64,000 nt of DNA from an uncultured Bacilli bacterium (GCA_934096585.1 CAKOMG010000003.1:124001-188000); one strand, 5' to 3'; counted from the stretch's first letter, positions 36,684-46,127 are shown. Notes: generated from the letters alone by a model not told the origin. A program made the numbers and translations.

Positions 36684-37946
36684 ATGGAAAATGAATTATA
36701 TGAAAGACCATTAGCATATCGACTAATGCCAAAAAAACTTGAAGACATTGTTGGGCAACAACATTTAGTTGGACCAAATGGCTATATTTATCGGATGATT
36801 AAAAGTAATAAAATGGCATCCATTATTTTATATGGAAAACCAGGGATTGGTAAAACAACAATTGCAAATGTAATTTGTAATGAATTAAATGTTCCTCATG
36901 GAATTTTTAATGCTTCAAATGATAATAAACAAACACTAACAAAATTAGTAAACGAAGGAAAAAATTATCCTAAATATATTTTGATTATTGATGAAATTCA
37001 TCGTATGAAAAAAGATATTCAAGATTATTTGCTTCCACATGTTGAAAATGGAAATATCATAATGATTGGGATTACTACCGTAAACCCATATCACTCTATT
37101 AATCCCGCTATTAGATCGAGATGTTTAGTATTTAGATTAAATGACTTAACAAATAATGATTTAAATCAAATTATTGATAAAGCCATAAAAAGCATCAATC
37201 CAGAAATAACAATAGATAATGAAGCTCGTAATTACTTAATTAGCAATGCAGATGGTGAAGTAAGAACATTAATTAATTTTGTTGAAAACACATGCATAAT
37301 TGCAAACAAAAATAACATAACTGTAGATGACTGTAAAATTGTTGTTCAAAAAGCAGCCATAAATATGGACAATGGGCAAGATTCATTTTACAACAACTTA
37401 AGTGGCTTACACAAATCGCTTAGAGGTAGTGATGTTGATGCAAGTCTTCATTATTTAGCACAATTACTAATAAGCGAAGACTTGGTTGCTATAACAAGAC
37501 GCCTTAAAATGGTTGCATATGAAGATATCGGCCTTGCCAACCCTTCGATGGGTCCAAAAGTTAAAGCAGCATGTGATGTAGCACTTGAAGTTGGTATGCC
37601 AGAAGCTATGATTCCACTTGGAGCTATTGTTTGTGATTTAGCCTTATCACCAAAATCAAATAGCGCCTATTTAGCAATCGCAAAAGCATACGAGGACATA
37701 GAAAAAGGTAACACTGGACCACTTCCACCACATCTAAAAAATGTTTATGAATTTGATAATAATAAAGATAAATATTTATACCCTCACGATTATCCTGGTG
37801 CATGGGTATATCAACAATACTTACCCGACAAAATAAAGGATGTTAAATATTATATTCCAAAAGATTCTAGTAAATATGAAGAAGCTTTAAAAGAACGATA
37901 TTTAGCTATTGAAAAAGCAAAAGAAAAGTATAAACAGAGCAAATAA
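36684..37946 (+). CDS. rarA: Replication-associated recombination protein A (RarA/MgsA)
   Basis: This ~420-residue AAA+ clamp-loader-like ATPase works at stalled replication forks. It has RLMPKKLEDIVGQQHLVG near residue 10, Walker A YGKPGIGKTT near 48, Walker B ILIIDEIHRM near 95, sensor 1 ITTVNP and AIRSRC. The C-terminal tetramerisation domain contains YEDIGLANPSMG and PPHLKN. I start at the ATG at 36684 after AAAGGTG; the frame extends 15 codons upstream without a ribosome site. Confidence 0.95.
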   Translation: MENELYERPLAYRLMPKKLEDIVGQQHLVGPNGYIYRMIKSNKMASIILYGKPGIGKTTIANVICNELNVPHGIFNASNDNKQTLTKLVNEGKNYPKYILIIDEIHRMKKDIQDYLLPHVENGNIIMIGITTVNPYHSINPAIRSRCLVFRLNDLTNNDLNQIIDKAIKSINPEITIDNEARNYLISNADGEVRTLINFVENTCIIANKNNITVDDCKIVVQKAAINMDNGQDSFYNNLSGLHKSLRGSDVDASLHYLAQLLISEDLVAITRRLKMVAYEDIGLANPSMGPKVKAACDVALEVGMPEAMIPLGAIVCDLALSPKSNSAYLAIAKAYEDIEKGNTGPLPPHLKNVYEFDNNKDKYLYPHDYPGAWVYQQYLPDKIKDVKYYIPKDSSKYEEALKERYLAIEKAKEKYKQSK

Positions 37947-37957
37947 ATATTGCTCTG
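37935..37957 (+). terminator. Terminator after rarA
   Basis: The stem CAGAGCAA/TTGCTCTG is followed by TTTTTT. It lies between convergent genes and may also act weakly on the minus strand. Confidence 0.82.
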
Positions 37958-37961
37958 TTTT

Positions 37962-39677
37962 TTAAATATTCTTTTCTATCTTTTTAATCTCATCAAGAGA
38001 AAGCTTTGGTGTCTGTATTCTTTTAATAATATTATCACGATAAAATAAACATTCCCCTTTATTACTTAATACTTCTAAATGTTTATATTCTACTAATTTA
38101 GAAGTTGCTTTTCCAATATTAAATAATAATTTATATTTAAACAACGAAAACATAATACTTGTAATTTTATTGACATTTCTACTAATAAAAACAACGTAAA
38201 TCCCAACATCTCTTCCCACTTGTATAATATACATAATTTGATCATCAATGTATTGATAATCATAATCACGATTATAATCATCAACCTCTATTATATAAAA
38301 AATTCTTTTATACTTTTCTTTATTTTGTTGTTCCATTTTAATATTATATTCATCAATTAAGTGCAAATTTAAAGAACTCAGATAATTAACACGCATATCA
38401 ATTTCATTAATAATTTTAGAAAAATAATCTTTTAAATCTCCATTATCAGTTTTATTAAAAAGAAAACTATAATCTTGAAATTCTCCTATTTCATCAAAAA
38501 TATTAAATTCTATAGTTTGCGTTCCAAGTTTTATTAAACAAGACAAAATAAAACTACTTATAAAAGTTTTTATTCCAACATTAGCTTCACCAATTATTAA
38601 AAGATTAGGTTCTTTGGAAATATCAATCTCTTCTAATTGATTCTTTATATTCAATCCTATTGGAACTAAATAGTTATTATATAAAAGCATTTGTTTTATT
38701 AACATTTCTTTTAATGAAAGAATCGAGATATATTTATTGTTAATCTCAATATTTAACATATTGCCAACTTTGGTAATATAAATACTTTCTTCAATAAAAT
38801 TTATCAATTTATTACCTATTTCTTTACAATCAAAATTATCGTAAATATAAAATGATAAAAATGATGATGAATAACTAACTAAACTTTGCGCAACTCTAAA
38901 TTTTAAATTCATATTATTTAATAATGATATTACTAATCCTTTAGTTTCATCTATGTATTTTTCCTGAGTAGTATTATAATTTATATTATGATAATCATCT
39001 AAGTATTTAAGCGTAATTTTTTTCTTAACATTGTACAAATTTTTATTAGTTTGTTTAACACCAATTTCATATTTGAAAAATTTATTAAAAGATAATCGAT
39101 ATGATTTAGCTTTTTTTAATCCAGACACAAACCCTTTTCCAATCTCCGTTAATGGTTTATTAATAATCATTGTAAAACCAAGTAATATAAAAATTAGTGA
39201 CACTAAAATTACTCCAAATGATCCAAGTAAAGAATAAAAAATATAAAATAATAGTCCCCCTATTATTCCACCTCCTAAATATGTCTCTTGATGATTAGTA
39301 ATAAACGATTTATAGTGTAACCACGTTTCCTTAAAATACGAGTATTCTCCTTTTATTACGTACTTATGAACTGAAAAATGTGTAAGCATTAAAACGCCAA
39401 ATAAACAGAAAATATAGCCCAAAAATCGCTGATTCTTAAAGTTAAATCCATGATGATTAAATATTAAATAAAGACCAAATATAAGTAATAATACAACAAT
39501 TAAAAGATACCAATCGCCAAATAAAACTTTTAAAAGTGTGGTTAAAAACGATCCTATAACACCTAGTTTTGCTATTATAACAGCTGCAACAATTAACAAT
39601 AACATTCCTATAGTTTCATAATAAAATTGTCCAGCGCTTTGTTCTAATTCTTCTTTTGATTTCTTTTCTTTCATCAT
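37962..39677 (-). CDS. FtsK/SpoIIIE-like membrane protein with degenerate ATPase
   Basis: This 571-residue protein has an FtsK-type N-terminus with about four helices (residues ~22-42, 55-73, 85-102, 135-172) and a C-terminal motor-like domain. The fold can be followed from PNLLIIGEANVGIKTFISS (position of Walker A, ~357) through IFYIIEVDDYN (Walker B, ~459) and GRDVGIYVVFISR to GECLFY. FtsK normally has GATGSGKS and VIVDELADL; here the P-loop has lost its pattern and the catalytic DE is gone. The gamma DNA-reading domain is absent. It is probably an inactive paralogue with a structural or partner role, perhaps at the septum. Confidence 0.82.
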   Translation of the reverse strand: MMKEKKSKEELEQSAGQFYYETIGMLLLIVAAVIIAKLGVIGSFLTTLLKVLFGDWYLLIVVLLLIFGLYLIFNHHGFNFKNQRFLGYIFCLFGVLMLTHFSVHKYVIKGEYSYFKETWLHYKSFITNHQETYLGGGIIGGLLFYIFYSLLGSFGVILVSLIFILLGFTMIINKPLTEIGKGFVSGLKKAKSYRLSFNKFFKYEIGVKQTNKNLYNVKKKITLKYLDDYHNINYNTTQEKYIDETKGLVISLLNNMNLKFRVAQSLVSYSSSFLSFYIYDNFDCKEIGNKLINFIEESIYITKVGNMLNIEINNKYISILSLKEMLIKQMLLYNNYLVPIGLNIKNQLEEIDISKEPNLLIIGEANVGIKTFISSFILSCLIKLGTQTIEFNIFDEIGEFQDYSFLFNKTDNGDLKDYFSKIINEIDMRVNYLSSLNLHLIDEYNIKMEQQNKEKYKRIFYIIEVDDYNRDYDYQYIDDQIMYIIQVGRDVGIYVVFISRNVNKITSIMFSLFKYKLLFNIGKATSKLVEYKHLEVLSNKGECLFYRDNIIKRIQTPKLSLDEIKKIEKNI

Positions 39678-39765
39678 TATACCTTCTTTTGGTTATTATA
39701 TTAAAACAAATAGATGGTAAAAAGTTGTCAAAAAAAGTACCTAAAAACTAAAAAGGAAAAAAATA

Positions 39766-39793
39766 AAAAAATGCCCTCTAAGGCATTTTTTTA
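39766..39793 (-). terminator. Terminator after rpmG
   Basis: The stem AAAAAATGCC/GGCATTTTTTT with loop TTAGAG forms on the minus strand about 18 bases past the stop codon. Confidence 0.88.
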
Positions 39794-39810
39794 TAAATTG
39801 AAATAAAATT

Positions 39811-39966
39811 TTATTTCTTAGTTTTCTCTTTGTGTAATGTTTGTTTCTTACATTTTGGACAATATTTCATTTGTTCAAGACGATCAGGAGTGTTCTTTTT
39901 GTTTTTTTCTGTTAAATAGTTTTCTTCTCCACAAACGCTACATTTCATTAAAAAAGTTACACGCAT
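39811..39966 (-). CDS. rpmG: 50S ribosomal protein L33 (zinc form)
   Basis: This 51-codon gene is too short for routine calling. The protein starts MRVTFLMKCSVCGEENY, has cysteine pairs at residues 9/12 and 36/39 (CSVC, CPKC) and the L33 core KNKKNTPDRLEQMKYCPKC, with a basic C-terminus. The C+ form binds zinc. AGGAGG lies eight bases upstream of the ATG, and a good sigma-A promoter precedes it. It forms its own transcription unit. Confidence 0.95.
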   Translation of the reverse strand: MRVTFLMKCSVCGEENYLTEKNKKNTPDRLEQMKYCPKCKKQTLHKEKTKK

Positions 39967-40006
39967 AGCTTTCCTCCTATTTAGTTGGTAATTACAACTA
40001 CATTAT

Positions 40007-40035
40007 ATTATACAATATTATTTGAAAAAATGCAA
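40007..40035 (-). promoter_or_regulatory. Sigma-A promoter of rpmG
   Basis: The minus strand shows TTGCAT (40035-40030), 17 bases, and TATAAT (40012-40007), about 40 bases ahead of the start codon. Confidence 0.8.
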
Positions 40036-40178
40036 GTGTTAATTTGAAAAAGATGATATCATTATTAGTTTAATAAAAAGTTCCATTTATTCAAATTTCT
40101 TCACTAGCTAAAATAATAATTATAATCTATCATTCAAGATATTAATTATTAAACTTAACTAAAAATCAAAAAAGAGAC
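40036..40178. other. AT-rich divergent intergenic stretch
   Basis: This is the middle of the 301-base gap between rpmG and the HTH gene. Apart from the two flanking promoters I see no ORF with a ribosome site, no hairpin and no repeat. Confidence 0.5.
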
Positions 40179-40207
40179 TTGAATTATTTAAAAAAATATG
40201 ATATTAT
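40179..40207 (+). promoter_or_regulatory. Sigma-A promoter of the HTH-ispG unit
   Basis: TTGAAT (40179-40184), 17 bases, TATTAT (40202-40207). It is 60 bases ahead of the HTH gene, which itself has AAAGGAG at good spacing. Confidence 0.65.
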
Positions 40208-40267
40208 ATTATATAATAAATAGGAATTAATTATTAAAAAACTTTTGACAATAAAAGGAGTGATAAA

Positions 40268-40714
40268 ATGATAGATAACATCTTACATATTGAAATTATT
40301 GAGGAAGAAGTTAAACCAGTCAAATTGACAAAAGATGAAAAAAGAAAATTAAAAGTTATAAAAAGACTGATTAATGGTGAATTCAATGGTACTAAAGCTG
40401 CTAAAATGTTAAAGGTATCAACAAGACAAATAAGAAATTTAAAACGTCAAGTACTAACTGAAGGTGATGCTGGTATCATTCATAAAAACAAATATAATAA
40501 ACCAGCAAACACTTATGATATGACAATTAGAAAAGATTTAGCAAGCATTTATCGTAAAGAATATCGTGGAACAAACTTTACTGTTTTTGCAAAAAAGATG
40601 CAAGATGAACGTGGATTTGAACAATCTAGAAGCACTATTTATAATATTCTAAGAGAGCAGCATATTCGTTCACCTCAAAGAAAAAAAACAAAAAGAAAAA
40701 AAGTGACTGAATAA
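40268..40714 (+). CDS. Transposase-derived DNA-binding protein (ISNCY/IS1202-type N-terminus only)
   Basis: This 148-residue protein has two helix-turn-helix units: LKVIKRLINGEFNGTKAAKMLKVSTRQIRNLKR (about 28-60) and a second around KKMQDERGFEQSRSTIYNIL (~110-130). They are joined by the segment GIIHKNKYNKPAN, which closely resembles the conserved HKNR-x-NKP region of ISNCY/IS1202 transposases. In those enzymes a DDE catalytic domain of ~250 residues follows; here the gene stops after a basic tail (RSPQRKKTKRKK). The stop lies one base before the ispG ATG, and the gene has its own promoter and ribosome site. It is either a remnant or a domesticated regulator. Confidence 0.8.
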   Translation: MIDNILHIEIIEEEVKPVKLTKDEKRKLKVIKRLINGEFNGTKAAKMLKVSTRQIRNLKRQVLTEGDAGIIHKNKYNKPANTYDMTIRKDLASIYRKEYRGTNFTVFAKKMQDERGFEQSRSTIYNILREQHIRSPQRKKTKRKKVTE

Positions 40715-40715
40715 A

Positions 40716-41792
40716 ATGACAAAAAGAATTCATAAAAAGTTAATTAAAATAGGTAATTCATCAAATAAAGTTATCTATATTGGCGAAGGCAATCGTATAG
40801 CTATTCAAAGCATGTGCAATACTAGAACTAGTGATACTACTTCTACCATTAAACAAATATTAGAGCTAGAAAAAGCTGGTTGTGAAATTATTAGAGTTTC
40901 TGTTCTAGATATGAATGATGCCTATGCCATAAAAGAAATTAAAAAGAATATCCACATACCTATAGTTGCGGATATTCATTTTGATTATAAACTAGCTTTA
41001 GCATCGATTGAATCTGGAGTTGATAAATTAAGAATTAATCCAGGCAATATTGGTTCTATTGATAAAATTAAATTAGTTGTAGATAAATGTAAAGAAAAAA
41101 ACATTCCCATACGAATAGGCGTTAATATGGGATCACTTGACAAAGATGTTGAAAAAACGTATGGGCGTACGGCTCAAGCTTTAGTAGAGAGTGCAAAAAA
41201 ACATGTTAAAATATTAGAAGATTTAGAATTTTACAACATTGTAATTTCACTAAAAGCAAGTGATGTTTTAACAACTATTGAAGCTTATGAACTTGCTTCT
41301 TCCACTTTTAATTATCCATTACATATTGGTATAACTGAAGCAGGAACAACATATACAGGATCAATTCGATCTGCCATCGGACTTGGAATATTAATTAACG
41401 AAGGAATCGGAGATACAATCCGTGTATCTTTATCTGATGATCCCATTAAAGAAATAAAAGCTGCCAAAGAAATTCTATCAACTTTTAATCTTTATACAAA
41501 ACCAAAACTAATAGCATGCCCAACATGTGGAAGAACGCAATATGATATGTTTCCAATTCTAAACACAATTGATGAATTTTTAGAGCAATTTCCAAATGCA
41601 AATATTAAAGTTGCAATAATGGGGTGTGCAGTAAACGGTCCAGGTGAAGCCAAAGATGCAGACATTGGAATTGCTGGTGGAATAGGTGAAGCTCTTCTAT
41701 TTAAAAAAGGAAAAATAATTAGAAAAATAAAACAAGAAAATATTATTACAGAATTAAAAAATGAAATAATTAAAATGATAAATGCTGACTAA
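40716..41792 (+). CDS. ispG: 4-hydroxy-3-methylbut-2-enyl diphosphate synthase
   Basis: This 358-residue iron-sulfur enzyme of the MEP isoprenoid pathway converts MEcPP to HMBPP. It has IAIQSMCNTRTSDT near residue 27, PIVADIHFDYKLAL near 80, LRINPGNIG near 103, and the cluster cysteines in ACPTCGRTQYD and MGCAVNGPGEA. It implies that this organism uses the MEP route. It follows the HTH gene after a single base, so the two are translated from one message. Confidence 0.96.
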   Translation: MTKRIHKKLIKIGNSSNKVIYIGEGNRIAIQSMCNTRTSDTTSTIKQILELEKAGCEIIRVSVLDMNDAYAIKEIKKNIHIPIVADIHFDYKLALASIESGVDKLRINPGNIGSIDKIKLVVDKCKEKNIPIRIGVNMGSLDKDVEKTYGRTAQALVESAKKHVKILEDLEFYNIVISLKASDVLTTIEAYELASSTFNYPLHIGITEAGTTYTGSIRSAIGLGILINEGIGDTIRVSLSDDPIKEIKAAKEILSTFNLYTKPKLIACPTCGRTQYDMFPILNTIDEFLEQFPNANIKVAIMGCAVNGPGEAKDADIGIAGGIGEALLFKKGKIIRKIKQENIITELKNEIIKMINAD

Positions 41793-41804
41793 TTAGTCAG
41801 CATT
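41781..41804. terminator. Bidirectional terminator between ispG and nfo
   Basis: The perfect palindrome AATGCTGACT/AGTCAGCATT overlaps both stop codons, with T-runs on each side. It serves the convergent ispG and nfo transcripts. Confidence 0.85.
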
Positions 41805-42695
41805 TTTTATTTTATCAAGCAAATTACTATCAAATTCTCCACTCTTTAACATTTCAATTTCGAATTTATATGGTGGATATTTGATTTTTTTATCTCCCTC
41901 AACGTATGGAGTTTCTAAGATTTTTACAATATCTTTAAATCTAACATCCGTTAAAACTTTATATAAAGTTTCAAAACCTATATTTCCAAATCCTATGTTT
42001 TCGTGACGATCCTTATGACTTCCGCAAACATTTTTACTATCATTCAAATGAATAACTTTAATATTCTTAATACCGATTGTTTCATCAAGCTTTTTTATTA
42101 CATTTTCATAATCATTAACAATATCATATCCTGCATCCCAAATATGGCATGTATCAAGACATACTTTAACTCTATTATTGTCAACTTTATCTAAAATATA
42201 TTTTACTTCTTCAAATGTCGAGCAACACTCAGAACCTTTACCGGCCATTGTTTCAAGGCATATAATAGAATCTTGGTCCTTAGTTTTTTCTAATATTGTT
42301 TTTAATCCTTCAACAATTAAATCACAACCAATGTATGCACCTTGATTCATATGAGCACCTGGGTGTAAAACTAAGTATTTTGCACCGATTTTATATGTTC
42401 CTGTTAGTTCATTTATAATAAAATTAATTGCATATTCTCTCTTTTCAATATTAGGATTGGCAAGATTTAAAATATAAGCACAATGAACAATTACATCTTC
42501 ATTTTTTATATTATGCTCTTTCATTATATGTTGATATTCATCGATATGCATTTCACTTAAAGGTTTCCTAAAAGAGTTTTGTGGGGCTCCTAAATACAAC
42601 ATAAAACAATTGGCATTATAGCTTAAAGCTTCACCTACTGATCCAATTAACATTTCGTTTCCACTATTTCCAACATGGCATCCTAATTTAATCAT
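41793..42695 (-). CDS. nfo: Deoxyribonuclease IV (AP endonuclease)
   Basis: This ~300-residue TIM-barrel enzyme cuts at abasic sites using three zinc ions. Metal-ligand motifs seen are VIVHCAYILNLANP near residue 65, LVLHPGAHMNQG near 107, CLETMAGKGSECC near 140, VCLDTCHIWDAGYD near 173, VIHLNDSKNVCGSHKDRHENIG near 210 and ILETPY near 258. I start at the ATG at 42695 (MIKLGCHVG is the usual N-terminus), eight bases inside the helicase gene. Confidence 0.96.
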   Translation of the reverse strand: MIKLGCHVGNSGNEMLIGSVGEALSYNANCFMLYLGAPQNSFRKPLSEMHIDEYQHIMKEHNIKNEDVIVHCAYILNLANPNIEKREYAINFIINELTGTYKIGAKYLVLHPGAHMNQGAYIGCDLIVEGLKTILEKTKDQDSIICLETMAGKGSECCSTFEEVKYILDKVDNNRVKVCLDTCHIWDAGYDIVNDYENVIKKLDETIGIKNIKVIHLNDSKNVCGSHKDRHENIGFGNIGFETLYKVLTDVRFKDIVKILETPYVEGDKKIKYPPYKFEIEMLKSGEFDSNLLDKIKNAD

Positions 42696-44025
42696 CGTTT
42701 TTTTTATGTCCTTTCTTATGATAAATGCTGTCAATCTTTGCTCGCTTCATTTTTCTTAGTTCTTTTTTAATTTTTTCATTTCTTTTTTTGCGATAACCTG
42801 GTTTTACTTTTTTTGGCATAGGAGTTTTTAAATGAATGTGTTCTTCTATTTTTTTAACTTCGCTTGTTTTTTGCGGTTTATTTCTTTCCATAGTTTCTTT
42901 AAATGCTCCATTTTTAAAAACCATGTAAGTACATTTTAAGCCTTTTTTCTGAAGATTTTTTATATATTCATCATCTTCATAATCATAAAATGAAATCGCA
43001 ACTCCATCTATATTATAGCGTGCTGTTCTTCCAACTCTATGAATGAAAAAATCAATATCTTTAGGTAATTCATAATTAATTACATGACTGACTCCAGTTA
43101 TATCGATACCACGAGATGCAATATCACTTGCGCAAACATAAGTGAAATCACCATTTTTTATTCTTTTTATTACTTGCTTACGTTCTCTTGGTTGTAAATC
43201 CCCAGTAAGTCTGGCTACATTATACCCATTTTCTGCCAAAAAATTGGCTAGTTCATTTACTTTTTCTTTAGTATTGGCAAAAATTAAAACTAAATATGGA
43301 GTAATATTCCCAAGAATTTCTAACAATAACTCATCTTTATTTTTATTTTTTGTTGGAACAAAAATATGATCAATTGTACTTTTAGTCAATTCATTTTTAT
43401 TTGTTATATCAATAACTTCACATTTATTTAAATATCTATTAATAAAGTTATTGACTTCTTTAGACATTGTCGCACTAAATACAGCAACATTGATGTCATC
43501 ATTGAATTTGGAGAATACACTATCAACTTCTTCCATTTCCGTATCTTCAAATACCATATCAGCTTCATCAATAACCACCATTTTTGACGTATGAATTTTT
43601 AAAATATTATTATCTTTTGCCAAATCTTTTAATTTACCAATAGTACCAATAACAATTTGAGGTTGACTCTTAGATAATCTTTTGATTTCTTGCTCTCTAT
43701 CAGTTCCTCCAATATACATTCTTAAATCAATATTGCCATTAAACTTAATGATTTTATTGACTTCATTATAAATTTGTAAAGCAAGTTCCCTTGTTGGAGT
43801 TATAATTGTTGCTTGTACTTCATTTAATTCTTCATCTAAATTTTGTAATAATGGAATAATAAAAGAATGAGTTTTTCCCGTTCCTGTTTGGCTTTTGCAA
43901 ATAACATTTTCTTTTTTCAAAAGCTTAGGGATAACAAGAGACTGTATTTCAGTTGTCTCATAAAAGTCAATACTACGCAAACCTTCTTCAATATATTTTT
44001 TTAAATTCATATTTGCAAATTTCAT
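42688..44025 (-). CDS. cshB: DEAD-box RNA helicase, CshB type
   Basis: This 445-residue RNA helicase is complete: a Q-motif region (TEIQSLVIP), CKSQTGTGKTHSF (motif I) near residue 39, TPTRELALQ, VIDEADMVF (DEAD), FSATMS, VCASDIASRGIDI and HRVGRTAR. The C-terminus is a short, very basic tail (KKVKPGYRKKRNEK). The order cshB-nfo is the same as in B. subtilis (yqfR-yqfS). CshB proteins act in RNA folding and decay and in cold response. Confidence 0.93.
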   Translation of the reverse strand: MKFANMNLKKYIEEGLRSIDFYETTEIQSLVIPKLLKKENVICKSQTGTGKTHSFIIPLLQNLDEELNEVQATIITPTRELALQIYNEVNKIIKFNGNIDLRMYIGGTDREQEIKRLSKSQPQIVIGTIGKLKDLAKDNNILKIHTSKMVVIDEADMVFEDTEMEEVDSVFSKFNDDINVAVFSATMSKEVNNFINRYLNKCEVIDITNKNELTKSTIDHIFVPTKNKNKDELLLEILGNITPYLVLIFANTKEKVNELANFLAENGYNVARLTGDLQPRERKQVIKRIKNGDFTYVCASDIASRGIDITGVSHVINYELPKDIDFFIHRVGRTARYNIDGVAISFYDYEDDEYIKNLQKKGLKCTYMVFKNGAFKETMERNKPQKTSEVKKIEEHIHLKTPMPKKVKPGYRKKRNEKIKKELRKMKRAKIDSIYHKKGHKKNDD

Positions 44026-45317
44026 TTTATTTCAACCCCTTTACATACTGGATAATTAATTTCTGTTAACAATACATTTGCATATTCATTATCTTTAGCA
44101 TTACCACTAAACGCTACTTCTAAATAATTAGATGTATGACCAAATAATAATCCATTTTTCTTTCTTTCAACAAGAACAATTATTTCTTTATTTAAATAAT
44201 TATTGCGATATTCTAATGCTTTTTTAGCATTAAGTTCTAGTAGTTTTTTAACTCTTTCTTTTTTAACTTCTGGACTAACTTGATTAGGATAATTATATGC
44301 AACTGTTCTAGGCCTTCTAGAATAAGGGAAAACATGCATTTCACCAAAATTTATAGAATCAATAAACATTAATGAATTATTAAAGTCGTCATCAGTTTCA
44401 CCAGAAAAACCTGTAATAACATCAGTTGTAATATTTATATCTGGAAAATATGATCTAATTAAATCTATTTTTGCTTTATATTCCATAGTATTATATTTTC
44501 TATGCATTCGTTTTAATGTATTATCACACCCACCTTGTAAAGGCACATGTATTTGATTACAAAAATGATTATTATACTTTTTCATTACTTCAAGTAGTTT
44601 ATAAGTAATCTCCGTCATTTCAATTGAAGAAATACGTAGTTTACCTAAATTTTTGACTTGACAGCATATATCTGTTAGTAAATCCGCAAAATCATAATCT
44701 GCAAGATCATGACCATAATGGCCTGTATTTATTCCTGCAAGAACAATCTCTTTAATTCCCGCATTAGACAAAATCTCAATTTCTGATATTACATCTTCTT
44801 TTTTTCTACTTCTAACGTGACCTCTAGCATAAGGAATTGTGCAATAACTACAATAATTATCGCACCCATCTTCAATCTTCACAAAACCTCTTGTTTTATC
44901 ATTAAAGCGGTTAATCTTCAATTCTTCGTATGTTTTTGTTTCCAATATGTCGTTTATACAACTAATGCTTTGTTTATTATTTAAAGCTTCCATAATTAAA
45001 TCAAACATTTTATCACGGTTATTTGTACCAATTAATACATCAACACCATCAATTTTTTTTATATCTTCTGGTTTTAGTTGAGCGTAACAACCCATTACAG
45101 CAACAACGCCATTGGGATTTGATTTTATGGCTTGTCTAATGATTTTACGACTCTTAGCATCACTTACTTCGGTAATACTACATGTATTAATTAAATATAC
45201 ATCGCATACATCATCAAACTTAGATAAAGTAAAGCCTTTATCAATAAATTGATTTATAATAGCTTCAGATTCATAAAGATTAACTTTACAACCTAAAGAG
45301 TAATAACTAATTTTCAT
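44022..45317 (-). CDS. mtaB: tRNA t6A37 methylthiotransferase
   Basis: This 431-residue radical-SAM enzyme makes ms2t6A at tRNA position 37. The N-terminal UPF0004 domain has three cluster cysteines (GCKVN, TCSIT, GCYAQ), the radical-SAM triad is in DNYCSYCTIPYARG near residue 150, and a TRAM-like domain forms the C-terminus. The GxTxG-type and VITGFSGETDDDF motifs are present. It overlaps rsmE by 11 bases and cshB by 4, so transcription is continuous. rsmE-mtaB (yqeU-yqeV) is the Bacillus order, but here it is far from dnaJ. Confidence 0.95.
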   Translation of the reverse strand: MKISYYSLGCKVNLYESEAIINQFIDKGFTLSKFDDVCDVYLINTCSITEVSDAKSRKIIRQAIKSNPNGVVAVMGCYAQLKPEDIKKIDGVDVLIGTNNRDKMFDLIMEALNNKQSISCINDILETKTYEELKINRFNDKTRGFVKIEDGCDNYCSYCTIPYARGHVRSRKKEDVISEIEILSNAGIKEIVLAGINTGHYGHDLADYDFADLLTDICCQVKNLGKLRISSIEMTEITYKLLEVMKKYNNHFCNQIHVPLQGGCDNTLKRMHRKYNTMEYKAKIDLIRSYFPDINITTDVITGFSGETDDDFNNSLMFIDSINFGEMHVFPYSRRPRTVAYNYPNQVSPEVKKERVKKLLELNAKKALEYRNNYLNKEIIVLVERKKNGLLFGHTSNYLEVAFSGNAKDNEYANVLLTEINYPVCKGVEIK

Positions 45318-46032
45318 ATTGCTCTCCTATAAAAGATAAAACAGCCATAATATATAATGGTGCTGTCTCCGTTCTTAGAACTCTCTTTCCTAAACTTATA
45401 ATTTTTGCGTTATAATTTTTTAAAGCGGAAATTTCGGAATCATCAAAACCACTTTCTGGGCCAATTATGACAAGAATATTTTTAAAATCTTTATTTTTAA
45501 TTTCATTAAATAAATTAATATTTTCTCTTTCTTTTGCGTGACAAAGTAATACTAAATCATAAGAATTAAATATTTTAATTAAAGAATTGAAGCTAATAAC
45601 ATTACTAATTTTCATAAGTTTTGTTCTTTCAGATTGTTCACTAGCTTCTTTAATAATTTTATTTAATCTATCTAAATTTATATCTTTATTTTTAACTACA
45701 CTTTTTTTCATATCAACTGGAATATATTGATAACATCCTAGTTCTACAAGCCTTCTTACTACTTCTTCCATTTTTTCACGTCTTACAAGGCCATGGGCTA
45801 TCGTTATATTTTGAATTAGTTCAGGATGTAAATCAAGTTTATCAATTATTTCTAGTTCAACTTTTTTTCCTAACTTAATTACTTTACATAAATATGTATT
45901 TTCATTGTCACAAACTGTAACTTTATCATTTAACTCCATACGCATAACAGTTGTAATATGATAACTATCATCCTCATTTATTTTTACTATTGTTTTATTA
46001 ATTTGTTCTTTATTAACAAAATAACGTTGCAT
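45307..46032 (-). CDS. rsmE: 16S rRNA (uracil-1498-N3)-methyltransferase
   Basis: This 241-residue SPOUT methyltransferase has an N-terminal PUA-like domain (HITTVMRMELNDKVTVCD) and a trefoil-knot C-terminus with EASEQSERTKLMKI near residue 125, VIIGPESGFDDSEI near 190, SLGKRVLRTETAPL near 212. These are RsmE signatures. It begins the rsmE-mtaB-cshB-nfo run. Confidence 0.95.
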   Translation of the reverse strand: MQRYFVNKEQINKTIVKINEDDSYHITTVMRMELNDKVTVCDNENTYLCKVIKLGKKVELEIIDKLDLHPELIQNITIAHGLVRREKMEEVVRRLVELGCYQYIPVDMKKSVVKNKDINLDRLNKIIKEASEQSERTKLMKISNVISFNSLIKIFNSYDLVLLCHAKERENINLFNEIKNKDFKNILVIIGPESGFDDSEISALKNYNAKIISLGKRVLRTETAPLYIMAVLSFIGEQYEN

Positions 46033-46127
46033 CTTTCATTTTCTCCTATTTTTTTACATTATACTATTTATATTATACCATAATTTTAAAAATATTGAAA
46101 GTATTAAAACTTACTAAATTAAATAAA

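Noticed and set aside
40268..40714. A complete insertion sequence around the HTH gene
   Set aside because: No catalytic domain, no inverted repeats and no target duplication could be seen; only the DNA-binding half is present.
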